A stretch of DNA of 64,000 nt from Yersinia frederiksenii ATCC 33641 (GCF_000754805.1 NZ_KN150731.1:2529886-2593885), one strand, 5' to 3'; numbered from the stretch's first letter, positions 15,406 through 25,873 are shown. Notes: generated by a model from the letters alone, not told the origin. Numbers and translations are program-made.

Positions 15406-15960
15406 TCAGTGCCCTCCCGTTGGCAGCGGTGACTGTAGCCACTGCGCATAAGCTTGCGCATGACTGGCTAAGACTTCCGGCTTTTGGCGCCGCGCCCAGT
15501 AAATAATCATCGGATTCATCCAATGCATATGGCACATAGCTGCCGTCAATTCAAAAGGTCGCAGAATATCTTCCATTGGGTAGCGATTATATCCCCCAGT
15601 CCGATAAGCGCCTTCCGGCTCACCGGTGGTAATCACCGAACGCCAATATTTCCCCGTCAGAGCATGTCCACCGACGCCATTGGCAAAGCCACGCGCCAGG
15701 ACACGATCCAGCCATTCTTTCAACAAGGCTGGGCAACTGTAGGTATAAAGTGGGTGTTGAAATACAATAACTTGATGTTCACGTAGCAATTGCTGCTCAT
15801 GGTGAATATCAATAAAAAAGTCCGGATAATGTGCATAAAGATCGTGCACAGTGACATGTTCTAATTGCTGCACCGGTTGCAGTAAAACCCGGTTTGCCAC
15901 CGAGTCTTGTGATTCCGGATGGGCATACAACAGCAAAACCTTCGGCAGCTGCGACATCAT
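15406..15960 (-). CDS. kefG: KefB ancillary quinone oxidoreductase KefG
   Basis: Flavodoxin-fold FMN protein of 184 residues, of the NAD(P)H:quinone oxidoreductase type, needed for full KefB activity. It starts [20 protein letters not shown]. The conserved blocks [21 protein letters not shown] and [17 protein letters not shown] are intact. It is the first gene of the kefG-kefB-yheV string, with only 3 bp before kefB, so the two are clearly co-expressed. Upstream lies an ERIC element and the divergent yheS. Confidence 0.95.
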   Translation of the reverse strand: MMSQLPKVLLLYAHPESQDSVANRVLLQPVQQLEHVTVHDLYAHYPDFFIDIHHEQQLLREHQVIVFQHPLYTYSCPALLKEWLDRVLARGFANGVGGHALTGKYWRSVITTGEPEGAYRTGGYNRYPMEDILRPFELTAAMCHMHWMNPMIIYWARRQKPEVLASHAQAYAQWLQSPLPTGGH

Positions 15961-16032
15961 TCCCCTCCAAAGCGTCGTCAGGGTCCGGTTTTTCCGTTAC
16001 CATGCTCCGCAAAGACTAAAAAAGACTGAAAT

Positions 16033-16169
16033 GGGTACTCTATTACTCTAAATAATTCGAGTTGCAGGTAGGCGGCAAGAGTGCGAATCCCCAGGAGCTT
16101 GAGTCAGTGACTAGGGTAAGAACGCGCAACCAACGCCCCTGTGGCTTGAAGTATGACGAGTATATACCC
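16033..16169. repeat. ERIC element, copy A
   Basis: Imperfect palindrome of about 137 bp between divergent kefG and yheS. The centre reads AATCCCCAGGAGCTTGAGTC followed by AGTGACTAGGGTAAG, close to the well-known ERIC core (AATCCCCAGGAGCTTAC / AAGTAAGTGACTGGGGT). The right end CTTGAAGTATGACGAGTAT matches the ERIC terminus, and GGGTA / TACCC mark the outer ends. Confidence 0.88.
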
Positions 16170-16199
16170 TATTAACATACTCTAAACATACGGCACTCT

Positions 16200-18116
16200 A
16201 TGATTGTTTTTTCCTCGTTACAAATCCGACGTGGTACTCGCGTCTTGCTGGACAATGCAACAGCAACGATTAATCCTGGCCAGAAGGTCGGGCTGGTCGG
16301 CAAAAACGGTTGTGGTAAATCCACTTTGCTGGCGCTGCTCAAAGGCGAATTAAGCGCCGATGGGGGCAATGTCACGTTTCCCAGTAACTGGGCACTGGCT
16401 TGGGTTAACCAAGAGACCCCGGCACTGGATATACCGGCGATAGAGTATGTTATCGACGGTGACCGCGAATATCGCCAGTTGGAGGCCGAACTTCAGGCCG
16501 CCAACGAGAAGAATGACGGCCATGCCATTGCGACGGTGCATGGCAAGCTGGACGCCATCCATGCCTGGACAATTCAGTCGCGTGCTGCCAGTTTGCTGCA
16601 CGGGCTGGGCTTTTCTCAAGATCAATTACAACAGCCGGTGCGCTCATTTTCTGGTGGCTGGCGCATGCGACTTAATTTGGCGCAGGCGTTGATTTGTCGC
16701 TCCGATTTACTGCTGCTGGATGAACCCACCAACCACTTGGATTTGGATGCCGTGATCTGGCTGGAGAAGTGGCTGAAAAGCTACTCCGGGACATTGGTGT
16801 TGATTTCCCATGACCGCGATTTCCTTGATCCTATTATTGATAAGATTTTACATATTGAACAGCAGACGCTGAATGAATATACCGGTAACTATTCATCCTT
16901 CGAACGCCAGCGCGCCACCAAACTGGCGCAGCAACAGTCGATGTATCAACATCAGCAAGAGAAAGTCGCGCATCTGCAAAGTTATATTGACCGTTTCCGT
17001 GCACAAGCCACCAAAGCCAAGCAGGCCCAAAGCCGAATTAAAATGCTAGAGCGCATGGAGCTGATTGCCCCCGCTCATGTGGATAACCCATTCCACTTCA
17101 GTTTCCGAACACCCGAGAGCCTGCCTGATCCACTGCTACGGATGGATAAAGTCAGTGCCGGTTATGGCGACCGCACGATTTTAGAGTCCATCAAACTCAA
17201 TCTGGTACCGGGCTCGCGTATTGGTTTGTTAGGCCGCAATGGTGCCGGTAAATCAACCCTCATTAAGCTGTTGGCAGGGACTCTAGAGCCACAAAGTGGT
17301 GAAATCGGTCTGTCCAAAGGGATTAAGCTGGGTTACTTCGCTCAGCATCAGCTTGAATTCTTACGGGCCGATGAGTCTCCGCTACAGCATATGAGCCGCC
17401 TGGCCCCTAAAGAGCCGGAACAGCAACTACGTGATTATCTCGGTGGCTACGGTTTTCAGGGAGATCAGGTGACCGACCCTACCGCGCGCTTCTCTGGCGG
17501 CGAGAAAGCGCGTCTGGTGCTGGCGCTAATTATCTGGCAGCGACCTAATCTGTTGCTACTGGATGAACCGACCAACCACCTTGACCTTGATATGCGCCAA
17601 GCTCTAACCGAAGCATTAATTGATTTCGAGGGCGCATTGGTGGTGGTTTCCCATGATCGCCATTTATTGCGATCCACCACCGACGATCTTTATCTGGTGC
17701 ACGATGGCAAAGTAGAGCAATTCGACGGTGATCTAGAAGATTATCAACAGTTTTTGGTGGATTTGCAGCGTCAGCAAAGCCAGCAAGATAACCCCGCTAA
17801 AGAATTATCTGGCAACAGTGCACAGCAACGTAAAGATCAAAAACGTCGTGATGCCGAGTTTCGTAGTCAGACTCAGCCACTGCGTAAGCAGATTATGGCG
17901 CTGGAAAAACAGATGGATAAACTCAGTGCAGAACTGACCGCCATCGAAGAGCAATTGGCTGACTCTGCCTTATACGATATTGCCCGTAAAACGGATTTGA
18001 CCCAATGTCTACAACAGCAGACGCAGGTAAAATCCAAGCTGGAAGAGACCGAAATGCAGTGGTTAGACGCACAAGAGCAGTTGGAGAATATCACCAAGAT
18101 ATTTGAAGCAGAGTAA
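16200..18116 (+). CDS. yheS: ABC-F family ATPase YheS
   Basis: Soluble tandem ATP-binding protein of 638 residues, of the ABC-F (ribosome-associated translation factor) type. Two ATPase domains are visible: GKNGCGKST with FSGGWRMRL and LLLLDEPTNHLD in the first half, GRNGAGKST with FSGGEKARL and LLLLDEPTNHLD in the second. They are joined by a charged P-site-tRNA-interaction linker (about residues 230-310), and the C-terminus is a predicted coiled coil. There are no membrane segments, so it is not a transporter. The start MIVFSSLQIRRGTRVLLDNA is near-identical to E. coli. Confidence 0.95.
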   Translation: MIVFSSLQIRRGTRVLLDNATATINPGQKVGLVGKNGCGKSTLLALLKGELSADGGNVTFPSNWALAWVNQETPALDIPAIEYVIDGDREYRQLEAELQAANEKNDGHAIATVHGKLDAIHAWTIQSRAASLLHGLGFSQDQLQQPVRSFSGGWRMRLNLAQALICRSDLLLLDEPTNHLDLDAVIWLEKWLKSYSGTLVLISHDRDFLDPIIDKILHIEQQTLNEYTGNYSSFERQRATKLAQQQSMYQHQQEKVAHLQSYIDRFRAQATKAKQAQSRIKMLERMELIAPAHVDNPFHFSFRTPESLPDPLLRMDKVSAGYGDRTILESIKLNLVPGSRIGLLGRNGAGKSTLIKLLAGTLEPQSGEIGLSKGIKLGYFAQHQLEFLRADESPLQHMSRLAPKEPEQQLRDYLGGYGFQGDQVTDPTARFSGGEKARLVLALIIWQRPNLLLLDEPTNHLDLDMRQALTEALIDFEGALVVVSHDRHLLRSTTDDLYLVHDGKVEQFDGDLEDYQQFLVDLQRQQSQQDNPAKELSGNSAQQRKDQKRRDAEFRSQTQPLRKQIMALEKQMDKLSAELTAIEEQLADSALYDIARKTDLTQCLQQQTQVKSKLEETEMQWLDAQEQLENITKIFEAE

Positions 18117-18317
18117 CTAGCCGTGTCGTCAATTTTATTGAGGAGCAGGAGAGTAGCGAGTGCCAGAACGGCACAAACTGCTCACTGATTTTCTTGCTTT
18201 TATGCAGTAAAAAAATTTATTACCTCAATATAGACTAAATTAATGCTTATTTTTGTTATTGCTCTGAAGGTTTTAATGTTTAATAAGGCATAAAATTATT
18301 TCTGGGAAGAAGTATAA

Positions 18318-19295
18318 ATGCAGCGCATTTTGGTCATCCGAATTGATTTCCTTGGCGATATGATATGCACCACTGCTTTTTTACATGCACTGAAACAGCG
18401 TTGGCCTGCGGCTGAAATTCACGTATTAGCCAATAAATACAATCGGGAAGCACTGTCGCGTAACCCTGATGTCAGTGTCGTCCACACTTATGTTTACAGT
18501 AAACAATGTGAACGAAATCAAAAGGCAGGAAGGATTCAGGCTATTTTTGACCGGCTGGCTCTGATTTGGCAATTGCGACGTTTGCGCTTTGACCTGCTAG
18601 TGATTCCGAACGGTGGCATGAACAAAAATAGCATTCAGTTCGCCAAACAGCTGAATGTGGTCGATAGCCGCTGGCATACCCTTGCCACTGAGTTTGATGA
18701 CCGCAATCCTGAGCATGTTGCCAACCGTCCAATTCGCCATGAGGCACTCTCCGGCTTTGCACTGCTGCCCGAACTGGGGTCGGTAGATATCAATAAACTT
18801 AAGTTGTTTATCTATCCCGAACCCTCATTGCAGGCAAAATGGCAGGCCGAATTAGGTGAAAAGATCCGGCCTCGTGTCGGGTTATTCGTCTCTAATAAGT
18901 CCCCACAGCGACGTTGGAGTTGGGCAAAGTGGCAACAGTTGGCACTGAATCTCAGCGAGCGGGCCGATATCGTGGTGTTGTATGATCCCAAAGAGCCGCC
19001 AAGTGAACAGCAACTGGCGACCATGAAAGGGCGCTATTTGTTAACCCCTTCTGTCGATGAGTTTGTTGCTGCAATAAGCCAATTAGATGTGGTTATTTCA
19101 GCCGACAGTGCGCCGGTTCATATCAGCTCTGCATTGCAGATACCCGTGGTCGCTTTGTTTGAGTCACGGCCAGAAAAGTATCTGCGCTGGTATCCATTAG
19201 TGCGCCATGTTTTATTGCATGCCGGGCCGCAAGTTGAAGACATCACCGTCGATGCTGTTGAAACCGCAGCCCGCACACTACTGGATAACAAATAA
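18318..19295 (+). CDS. Glycosyltransferase family 9 (heptosyltransferase-like)
   Basis: Protein of 325 residues with the GT9/ADP-heptosyltransferase architecture: an N-terminal Rossmann half beginning ILVIRIDFLGDMICTTAFLH and a C-terminal nucleotide-sugar half with ISADSAPVHISSALQIPVVALF. It probably adds a heptose or similar sugar to LPS core on the cytoplasmic face of the membrane, but acceptor and donor are not evident. It stands alone, not in a waa cluster. The 200-bp AT-rich upstream gap contains a GGGAAGAAG ribosome site. It is convergent with tauD (9-bp gap). E. coli has no gene here between yheS and yheT. Confidence 0.82.
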   Translation: MQRILVIRIDFLGDMICTTAFLHALKQRWPAAEIHVLANKYNREALSRNPDVSVVHTYVYSKQCERNQKAGRIQAIFDRLALIWQLRRLRFDLLVIPNGGMNKNSIQFAKQLNVVDSRWHTLATEFDDRNPEHVANRPIRHEALSGFALLPELGSVDINKLKLFIYPEPSLQAKWQAELGEKIRPRVGLFVSNKSPQRRWSWAKWQQLALNLSERADIVVLYDPKEPPSEQQLATMKGRYLLTPSVDEFVAAISQLDVVISADSAPVHISSALQIPVVALFESRPEKYLRWYPLVRHVLLHAGPQVEDITVDAVETAARTLLDNK

Positions 19296-19304
19296 AATAG
19301 CCTA

Positions 19305-20153
19305 TTAAGGTCGATATACTGGCCTATCCCCCAAAATAGTCGCACGGTGCATAATACGCCGCTGCGGCAGATAATCAGCATTGGCATAGTGCTGGGTGAC
19401 GCGGTTATCCCAAATTGCGACGTCATCTTGTTGCCAGCGCCAGCGCACTTGGAATTCGGGTTTGGTGGTATGAGCAAAGAGAAAATGCAGCAGCGCATCA
19501 CTCTCCTTATCACTCAGATCAACAATTCTGGTGGTGAATCCTTCATTGACGAACAATGCCTGACGCCCACTCACCGGGTGGGTGCGCACGACCGGATGCA
19601 GCAGCGGCGGGTTCTTCTCTTTGGCTAATAGCCAGCGCTGATGCTCTTCTGGCGTATCACGATGTTTATGTTCAGGGAAAGAGTGCGTGAAATCATGCTC
19701 GGCCTGTAGCCCTGCCAAGAGCTGTTTAAATGGCGCAGAAAGTGCTTCATACGCGGCTATCCCACTGCTCCATAAGGTATCCCCACCGGTGGGGGGTAAC
19801 TGCTTAGCAGCCAGAATGGCACCCAATGGAGGATTTTCGATGAAGGTCACATCAGTGTGCCAGTTATCATTATCTGGCGGATTATTATCGTGGGTATCCA
19901 ATACAATAATCTCTTCACACTCTTTGGTATGCGGATAAACCGGATGAATATGTAAGTCGCCAAACCGGCTAGCCAGCAAGCGCTGCTGTATCGGCGTGAT
20001 CGGCTGATTGCGGAAAAACAGCACTTGATGCTTGAGTAAAGCATGATAAAGCTGCTCAAACTGGCCGTCTCCCAACGGGCGGGCGATATTAATATTCTCA
20101 ACCAGAGCGCCGATATGCGGCCCTAATGGTGTCACTACCAGACGTTCATTCAT
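19305..20153 (-). CDS. tauD: Taurine dioxygenase
   Basis: Fe(II)/2-oxoglutarate-dependent dioxygenase of 282 residues that converts taurine to aminoacetaldehyde and sulfite for sulfur supply. It starts [20 protein letters not shown]. The iron ligands are seen as NWHTDVTF (His and Asp) and [11 protein letters not shown] (distal His), with the 2-oxoglutarate-binding arginine in RRIMHRATI. The start ATG at 20153 overlaps the tauC stop by 4 bp (ATGA), which sets the start. It is the last gene of tauABCD and acts in the cytoplasm. Confidence 0.96.
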   Translation of the reverse strand: MNERLVVTPLGPHIGALVENINIARPLGDGQFEQLYHALLKHQVLFFRNQPITPIQQRLLASRFGDLHIHPVYPHTKECEEIIVLDTHDNNPPDNDNWHTDVTFIENPPLGAILAAKQLPPTGGDTLWSSGIAAYEALSAPFKQLLAGLQAEHDFTHSFPEHKHRDTPEEHQRWLLAKEKNPPLLHPVVRTHPVSGRQALFVNEGFTTRIVDLSDKESDALLHFLFAHTTKPEFQVRWRWQQDDVAIWDNRVTQHYANADYLPQRRIMHRATILGDRPVYRP

Positions 20154-21028
20154 TGTTGTGCTCCATACCAAGGCGTTAATCGACGTTGAATCGCCCGCAA
20201 ACTTAATTCCATGCCAAAAGCAATAATGGCAATCACACTGATCCCGGCAATCACCACGTCGGTGGCGAGAAACTCGCCAGCCGATTGCACCATAAAACCC
20301 AATCCTCGCGTGGCGGCAATTAACTCAGCAGCCACCAGCGTCGACCAACCGACACCCAGTCCAATACGAATACCCGTTAAGATTTCCGGTAATGCGCTGG
20401 GGAGTATCACAAACCATAAGACCTGCCAGTGGCTAGCGCCCAATGCGCGAGCGGCTCTGACCCTAACCTGTGCCACACTACGTACCCCCGCAACGGCGGC
20501 CAGGGTAATGGGGGCAAATATCGCCAGATAAATCAGCAAAATTTTTGAGGTTTCGCCGATACCGAACCAGATAACCATTAGCGGTAAATAAGCCAAAGGT
20601 GGTACCGGGCGATATATCTCAATAAGCGGGTCCAGCACGCCACGCACCGTGCTGCTCAGCCCCATGGCAATCCCGGTCGGAACTCCGAGGGCCACCGCGG
20701 CTAATAATGCGACCAATATCCGCCCTAAACTGGCGGCCAGATGCTGCCATAGCGTAGCATCCATAAACCCCTGCGGGCTGGCGATCACCAACAACTGATG
20801 CAGCACTTGCTGCGGGGCGGGCAAAAATAGCGGGCTGATAAGCTGTAATGCCGTGACTGTCCACCACAACAATATGACACTAACCACGGTGGCGATACTG
20901 AGCCAAAAACCTTTGGCTACCGGCAAACGGCGAGAGGTTTTTGGGCGGTCAGTCGGTGCTGAATTCGGTGTATCCAGCCCAGCTTGATGATGCAACCCGC
21001 TGTCGCGTAACGTACCGTGCAAGCTCAT
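20150..21028 (-). CDS. tauC: Taurine ABC transporter permease
   Basis: Inner-membrane permease of 292 residues with about six hydrophobic segments, starting [19 protein letters not shown]. The EAA loop ([29 protein letters not shown]) that contacts the ATPase is clear. A hydrophilic N-terminal extension makes it some 15-20 residues longer than E. coli TauC. Both ends overlap their neighbours by 4 bp (tauB upstream, tauD downstream), indicating tight coupling. Confidence 0.95.
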   Translation of the reverse strand: MSLHGTLRDSGLHHQAGLDTPNSAPTDRPKTSRRLPVAKGFWLSIATVVSVILLWWTVTALQLISPLFLPAPQQVLHQLLVIASPQGFMDATLWQHLAASLGRILVALLAAVALGVPTGIAMGLSSTVRGVLDPLIEIYRPVPPLAYLPLMVIWFGIGETSKILLIYLAIFAPITLAAVAGVRSVAQVRVRAARALGASHWQVLWFVILPSALPEILTGIRIGLGVGWSTLVAAELIAATRGLGFMVQSAGEFLATDVVIAGISVIAIIAFGMELSLRAIQRRLTPWYGAQQ

Positions 21029-21792
21029 ATCATCGCCTCCCGCTGTTGGAAGACTTTGCCCAGCACATATTCGCGACGAGCAATAAATTCCGGGTCAGAT
21101 TTGATGCTGCGACAAGCTTCCCCCTCGGTATAGCGCTGACCAAAATTCAGAGACAACCGCTCGACGACTTGGCCCGGCCCCGGTGACAGCAACAACAGTT
21201 CACTGGCCAGAAATACCGCTTCTTCAATATCGTGGGTAATCAGCAGGATTTGTTTGCCGGTATCGCGCCAGATAGTCAGCAGCAGTTCTTGCATCTGCTC
21301 ACGTGTGAAAGCATCCAGCGCACCAAAAGGCTCATCCAACAATAATAAGCGTGGGTCAACCGCTAAAGCGCGAGCAATCCCCACCCGCTGGCGCATCCCG
21401 CCAGAGAGTTGCCAAATATAGTGATGTTCAAACCCGGCTAATCCAACCCGATGCAGCATTTTTAGCGCGGCTTTGCGCCGCTGCGACTTGCTTAACCCAG
21501 CCAATTGCAAACCAAACTCGACATTACTGACTACATCGCGCCACGGCAGTAAACCCTCATGCTGGAACACCACTCCCCGCTCGGCGCTGGGGCCGTAAAC
21601 CGGAATATCATCCAGAGTGATGCTGCCAGCTGAAGGCTCCATAAACCCAGCAATCAAATTCAATAATGTGGTTTTGCCACAGCCTGATGGCCCCAATACC
21701 ACGACCAACTGTCCGGATGCGATGTGTAATGACACATCCTGTAAGGCAGGTTTGCCCTGATATTCGGCCCACAGGCCGTGCACATTTAGCAT
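21025..21792 (-). CDS. tauB: Taurine ABC transporter ATP-binding protein
   Basis: ATPase of 255 residues energising taurine import. Walker A is GPSGCGKTT, the ABC signature [15 protein letters not shown], Walker [13 protein letters not shown], and the H-loop histidine follows in [11 protein letters not shown]. It starts [20 protein letters not shown], 8 bp after the tauA stop. The 4-bp overlap with tauC couples the two. The nitrate/sulfonate/taurine (SsuB/TauB) family could not be split on sequence alone, but the tauD neighbour settles it. Confidence 0.95.
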   Translation of the reverse strand: MLNVHGLWAEYQGKPALQDVSLHIASGQLVVVLGPSGCGKTTLLNLIAGFMEPSAGSITLDDIPVYGPSAERGVVFQHEGLLPWRDVVSNVEFGLQLAGLSKSQRRKAALKMLHRVGLAGFEHHYIWQLSGGMRQRVGIARALAVDPRLLLLDEPFGALDAFTREQMQELLLTIWRDTGKQILLITHDIEEAVFLASELLLLSPGPGQVVERLSLNFGQRYTEGEACRSIKSDPEFIARREYVLGKVFQQREAMI

Positions 21793-21800
21793 GATGGCTC

Positions 21801-22817
21801 CTAGGACTGTGGTGTTGCCTGAACTTGTTTCACAAAGCGGTCAGTGACGAAAGCGCGATAATCACTGGCAACCTGGGGGATTTTGCCTTGCTCTTTCAGG
21901 AACGCAGCAGTATCACGAATAGCCTGGTCTACTGGCTGACCTAGCTGTGTTATCTGCTGTGCCACCGGCAGGTAAGTATTGCCTTTCACCAGCTCTGGCA
22001 CTTGTTTGCTAGGAACACCACTTAAACGCGCCAGTTGCCCCAGATGCTCTGCGTTTTTGAGCCATTGCTCCGGTTGCGCCAAATAAGCCCCTTGAGCGGC
22101 CAATGCACTGCGGGCAAAGGCGGTGACAACTTCAGGATGCGCTGTGGCGAAGTCTTTACGAACCACCCAGACATCCAACGTTGGTGCCCCCCATTGACCC
22201 ACTTGTGCCGAATCGGTCAGAACCGTACCGGTTTTGGCTAATTCATTAACCGCGGGAGCCCAAACATAAGCGCCATCAATATCTCCCCGCAGCCAGGCCG
22301 CGGCGATAGCTGGGGGTTGTAAATTGAGGATAGTGAGCTGATCTGGCTTGATCCCCCAATGTTTCAGGGCCGCCAGTAAGCTGTAATGGGTGGTCGAGAT
22401 AAAAGGCACGGCAATACGTTTACCAATCAAATCCTGCGGGGTTTTGATCTCTTTTTTGACCACCAGCGCTTCTGAGCTACCTAACTGCGAAGCCAGCAGG
22501 AAAACTTCAATCGGGACATTTTGGCTGGCGGCCACCGCCAGTGGGCTAGAGCCAATATTGCCAATCTGCACATCACCCGAAGCTAATGCCCTGACGACAC
22601 TGGAGCCACTATCAAACTTGCGCCAATCAACCTTAGCGCCGGAAAGCTTGGCAAAGCTGTTATCCGCCTGAGCCACTTTTGCCGGCTCAGCGGACGTCTG
22701 ATAAGCCACCGTCACATCAACGGCATGCGCGCTGGTCACCACCAGTGACAGGGCCAAGAGGGCACCAGCAGATCGTAAGAGACCGCGGGTTGCGGTAGAA
22801 GAAAAAGTTATCGCCAT
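21801..22817 (-). CDS. tauA: Periplasmic taurine-binding protein
   Basis: Solute-binding protein of 338 residues for taurine import. The N-terminus [40 protein letters not shown] is a signal peptide with cleavage after AHA (about residue 32). The body has the SsuA/TauA fold with [17 protein letters not shown] and [15 protein letters not shown]. It is the first gene of tauABCD with a GGAGTGA ribosome site. In E. coli the operon is controlled by Cbl and CysB under sulfate starvation; I could not pin a Cbl site here. The operon position differs from E. coli, where it is near hemB. Confidence 0.95.
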   Translation of the reverse strand: MAITFSSTATRGLLRSAGALLALSLVVTSAHAVDVTVAYQTSAEPAKVAQADNSFAKLSGAKVDWRKFDSGSSVVRALASGDVQIGNIGSSPLAVAASQNVPIEVFLLASQLGSSEALVVKKEIKTPQDLIGKRIAVPFISTTHYSLLAALKHWGIKPDQLTILNLQPPAIAAAWLRGDIDGAYVWAPAVNELAKTGTVLTDSAQVGQWGAPTLDVWVVRKDFATAHPEVVTAFARSALAAQGAYLAQPEQWLKNAEHLGQLARLSGVPSKQVPELVKGNTYLPVAQQITQLGQPVDQAIRDTAAFLKEQGKIPQVASDYRAFVTDRFVKQVQATPQS

Positions 22818-22917
22818 GATTCACTCCGCTCATTTAACTCGGTCATTCGCTATTGTTGCGACCCTAAGCGCACCCGGCGCTCTGAGATGACAGTGTTACC
22901 TGAAGCAGGAATATGAC

Positions 22918-22949
22918 AAAAGGAATAAAAAAATATTCTTTATTCCTTT
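22918..22949. other. AT-rich inverted repeat upstream of tauA
   Basis: Perfect 11-bp arms AAAGGAATAAA / TTTATTCCTTT separated by 10 bp, about 100 bp before the tauA start and 43 bp after the phzF-like stop. It could terminate the upstream gene or be part of the tau control region; neither role is proven. Confidence 0.5.
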
Positions 22950-22991
22950 CCGTGATAAGAAGAGTCTGAATGGATAGTCTACGACATCAAG

Positions 22992-23777
22992 TTAGAGAGA
23001 GATTTCGCCTTTTAAAAATATGCGGGCATCACCGGCAATCAAGGTGCGATCACCGGCTAACGTGCAGAATAACTCGCCTCCGCGCGCAGAGATCTGCCGG
23101 GCATGCAGTGAGGCTCTTCCCAAGCGAGCCACCCAATACGGCATCAAGGTACAATGAGCAGAACCCGTCACCGGATCTTCGTTGCTGCCAAGGGTAAAGT
23201 AGCGCGAGACAAAATCGACTTGATCACCCGGAGCGGTCACAATCACGCCACGGCCAGTGTAGGCAATCAGTGCGGCAATATCAGGCTGTAATTGCTGAAC
23301 CTGTTGTTCATTTGCCAGTATTACCAGCAGGGACTTTGCTTGCCAGAGCTGCTCGATTGCAACCCCGAGTAGCGTTTCTAACTGAGCTGAAATAGCGATT
23401 TGTTCAGCAGGCAATGAAGGGAAATCCAGCGACAATCGGCCAAAACTATCGTCATCACGCTTAACATGCAAATCACCGCTGGCACTGCGGAAACAGATAT
23501 CGTGCAACGCGGGGTTAACCACACTGAATATCACATGCGCCGCCGCCAAAGTACCGTGACCACATAAATCCACTTCACGTTCTGGTGTAAACCAACGGAT
23601 CGCCGATTTATCCCCTTCATCCCAGACAAAACTGGTTTCTGGCAAATTAATCTCAGCGGCGATACTTTGCATCTCTGCAGTCGGGAGCGGCTTTTTCAGC
23701 AAGTAGACCCCGGCTGGGTTACCGGATAGCCCTGCACCGACAAAAGCATCAACATGAAAATAGTTATAAGCCATCAA
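22992..23777 (-). CDS. PhzF family isomerase/epimerase
   Basis: Cytoplasmic protein of 261 residues in the PhzF (diaminopimelate-epimerase fold) family. It starts MMAYNYFHVDAFVGAGLSGNPAGVYLL. Signature segments GNPAGV, LPETSFVW (with the presumed catalytic glutamate) and EVDLCGHGTLAAAHV are intact, and the C-terminal repeat has NEDPVTGSAHCTLMPYW. The substrate is unknown; no phenazine genes are nearby. It lies 16 bp after a LysE/RhtB exporter and probably forms a two-gene unit with it, which hints at handling of a small amino-acid-like compound. Confidence 0.85.
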   Translation of the reverse strand: MMAYNYFHVDAFVGAGLSGNPAGVYLLKKPLPTAEMQSIAAEINLPETSFVWDEGDKSAIRWFTPEREVDLCGHGTLAAAHVIFSVVNPALHDICFRSASGDLHVKRDDDSFGRLSLDFPSLPAEQIAISAQLETLLGVAIEQLWQAKSLLVILANEQQVQQLQPDIAALIAYTGRGVIVTAPGDQVDFVSRYFTLGSNEDPVTGSAHCTLMPYWVARLGRASLHARQISARGGELFCTLAGDRTLIAGDARIFLKGEISL

Positions 23778-23793
23778 TAAGCCCCGGAGGTGA

Positions 23794-24396
23794 CTAATGC
23801 CAAATTAATAACACACAGGCTGCCGTCAGCAAGCCCATCGAAATATTAAAGGTAAACCAGGCACGGCGGCTACGTAGCAGGCGGCCAATTAAAGTGCCAA
23901 ACCCCAACCAAATAATCCCAGCGACCAGATTCACCATAAACATGCCAAGGCTGATCATGACGATAGAATCATTATATTTATCATCCGCCATGCTGAAACT
24001 GGCGACCGAACCTAATCCCATTAACCAGGCTTTGGGGTTAAGGAATTGCAATAACCAGCCTTGATACAAACGCAGCGGCTTTGGCGGGGCGACGTTGGTT
24101 TCCAATTTTTCATAGGCCGAAGTGGCAATTTTCCATGCCAACCACAGCAGATAAAGGCTACCCAGAGCTTTGAGTATCCAGTGGATGGCTGGATAGATAA
24201 GAATCAGCCCGCCGACTCCAAATGCCACCATTAACAGCATACTCTGCATACCCAACATAATGCCCAGCATCAGCCAGATAGAGCGCATAAAGCCAAAATT
24301 GGCCCCGGCAGAGGTCAGTAGCATATTGTTAGGACCGGGGGTAATAGCGGCAACCCAAAGAAAACCTATCATTGAAAGAAATAAACTCAGTTCCAT
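23794..24396 (-). CDS. LysE/RhtB family amino-acid exporter
   Basis: Inner-membrane protein of 200 residues with about six hydrophobic segments. It starts MELSLFLSMIGFLWVAAITP; the longer start is rejected because this one gives the family N-terminus. The hallmark TPGPNNMLLTSAGANFG sits at the end of the first segment, and LQFLNPKAWLMGLG is the second conserved motif. The substrate cannot be told; RhtB relatives export homoserine, threonine, cysteine and related compounds. It lies directly upstream of the phzF-like gene and diverges from yheT. Confidence 0.87.
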   Translation of the reverse strand: MELSLFLSMIGFLWVAAITPGPNNMLLTSAGANFGFMRSIWLMLGIMLGMQSMLLMVAFGVGGLILIYPAIHWILKALGSLYLLWLAWKIATSAYEKLETNVAPPKPLRLYQGWLLQFLNPKAWLMGLGSVASFSMADDKYNDSIVMISLGMFMVNLVAGIIWLGFGTLIGRLLRSRRAWFTFNISMGLLTAACVLLIWH

Positions 24397-24479
24397 GAGA
24401 CGGGTGCCTCTCACCCAAAATGATGCGCGATATACCCATGAAGCTAACAGTGTGCTATTGATCGCACAAGAGCAACTAC

Positions 24480-25496
24480 ATGATTTTCATTCACCATATG
24501 CATGAAAAATTCCGTCCACTGGCCGGTGCCAGTAACCCACATCTACAAACGCTACTGCCACGGCTGGTCAGGCGGCGCGTACAACTGCAACCTTTTTGGC
24601 AACGGTTGGAATTACCCGATGGGGATTTTGTCGATCTGGCCTGGAGTGAAAACCCTGAGCTGGCGCGGGATAAGCCTAGACTGGTGTTATTCCACGGTCT
24701 GGAAGGAAACTTTTACAGCCCCTATGCCCATGGTTTGCTGCGGGCATCTCAGGCCCAAGGGTGGCTGGGTGTAGTGATGCATTTTCGCGGGTGTAGCGGA
24801 GAGCCAAATCGTAAGTCACGTATCTATCACTCCGGTGAAACAGAAGATGCGCGCTTCTTCCTGCATTGGTTACGAGAAAGCTATGGTCAGGTGCCCACCG
24901 CTGCTGTTGGCATCTCTTTAGGCGGTAATATGCTGGCCTATTACTTAGCTGAACAAGGGCGGCTGGGGCCACAGAGACCAGATAGTTTGCTACAGGCCGC
25001 CGTTGTGGTTTCAGCCCCCCTGATGCTTGAACCTTGCGCAAACCGCATGGAGCAAGGATTCTCTCGCGTCTATCAGCACTATCTTTTAAACCAGTTGAAA
25101 TTAAATGCTACCCGTAAGCTGTTACATTACCCCGGTAGCTTGCCGCTGGATCTGGCACAGTTAAAAGGACTGCGACGGATCAGAGATTTCGATGATGTTA
25201 TAACAGCTAAAATACATGGCTTTAATGATGCAGTGGATTATTATCGCCGTTGCAGCGCACTACCGTTATTACCACAAATCACGACCCCATTACTGATCAT
25301 TCACGCCAAAGATGATCCATTCATGACAGCCGAGGTTATCCCGAATCTCAGTGAATTACCGGCCAATATCGATTATCAGTTAACCGAGCATGGCGGCCAT
25401 GTCGGTTTTGTTGGCGGCTCATTAAAACACCCACAAATGTGGTTGGAACAACGTATTCCAGCCTGGCTTTCCCCCTATTTGGAGCAGCAGTCATGA
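24480..25496 (+). CDS. yheT: YheT family alpha/beta hydrolase
   Basis: Predicted cytoplasmic hydrolase of 338 residues in the YheT/ABHD1-3 family. The nucleophile elbow is GISLGGN (Ser), and the likely acid and base are in HAKDDPFM (Asp) and [11 protein letters not shown] (His). The conserved block [13 protein letters not shown] is present. Candidate starts are [11 protein letters not shown] at 24480 or the ATG at 24501; the first is kept but uncertain. It overlaps yheU by 4 bp (ATGA). The substrate is unknown. Confidence 0.9.
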   Translation: MIFIHHMHEKFRPLAGASNPHLQTLLPRLVRRRVQLQPFWQRLELPDGDFVDLAWSENPELARDKPRLVLFHGLEGNFYSPYAHGLLRASQAQGWLGVVMHFRGCSGEPNRKSRIYHSGETEDARFFLHWLRESYGQVPTAAVGISLGGNMLAYYLAEQGRLGPQRPDSLLQAAVVVSAPLMLEPCANRMEQGFSRVYQHYLLNQLKLNATRKLLHYPGSLPLDLAQLKGLRRIRDFDDVITAKIHGFNDAVDYYRRCSALPLLPQITTPLLIIHAKDDPFMTAEVIPNLSELPANIDYQLTEHGGHVGFVGGSLKHPQMWLEQRIPAWLSPYLEQQS

Positions 25497-25729
25497 TGAT
25501 CCCCTGGCAGCAAATCGACCGTGAAACGCTGGATAATTTGCTTGAAGCCTTTGTACTACGTGAAGGTACTGATTACGGCGAACACGAGCGCTCATTGGCA
25601 CAAAAAGTCGAAGATGTTCGCCGCCAGTTGGTCAATGGTGACGCGGTATTAGTGTGGTCCGAGTTACACGAAACCATCAATATTATGCCACGTGGCGCAT
25701 TTCGTGCCGGAGCAGAAGAGTCCCAATAA
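25493..25729 (+). CDS. yheU: YheU family small protein
   Basis: Small protein of 78 residues ([20 protein letters not shown], then [10 protein letters not shown] and [13 protein letters not shown]), a member of the conserved UPF0270 family. Its function is unknown. The start ATG overlaps the yheT stop as ATGA, so a longer upstream reading is rejected. Order yheT-yheU-prkB is as in E. coli, and it is likely co-transcribed with yheT. Confidence 0.92.
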   Translation: MMIPWQQIDRETLDNLLEAFVLREGTDYGEHERSLAQKVEDVRRQLVNGDAVLVWSELHETINIMPRGAFRAGAEESQ

Positions 25730-25873
25730 CCCTTGCCCTGTCACGTGAACCTTTAAGTAAAATCAGAGTGACAAGTCGGAGACTTTGCCCTAAAAATAAT
25801 CATTAACAATAAAAAAAACAGGCAGTTTCAGTCTGTCCACTGAGTTAACTAACCCCATGGAGTTACAGCTAAT

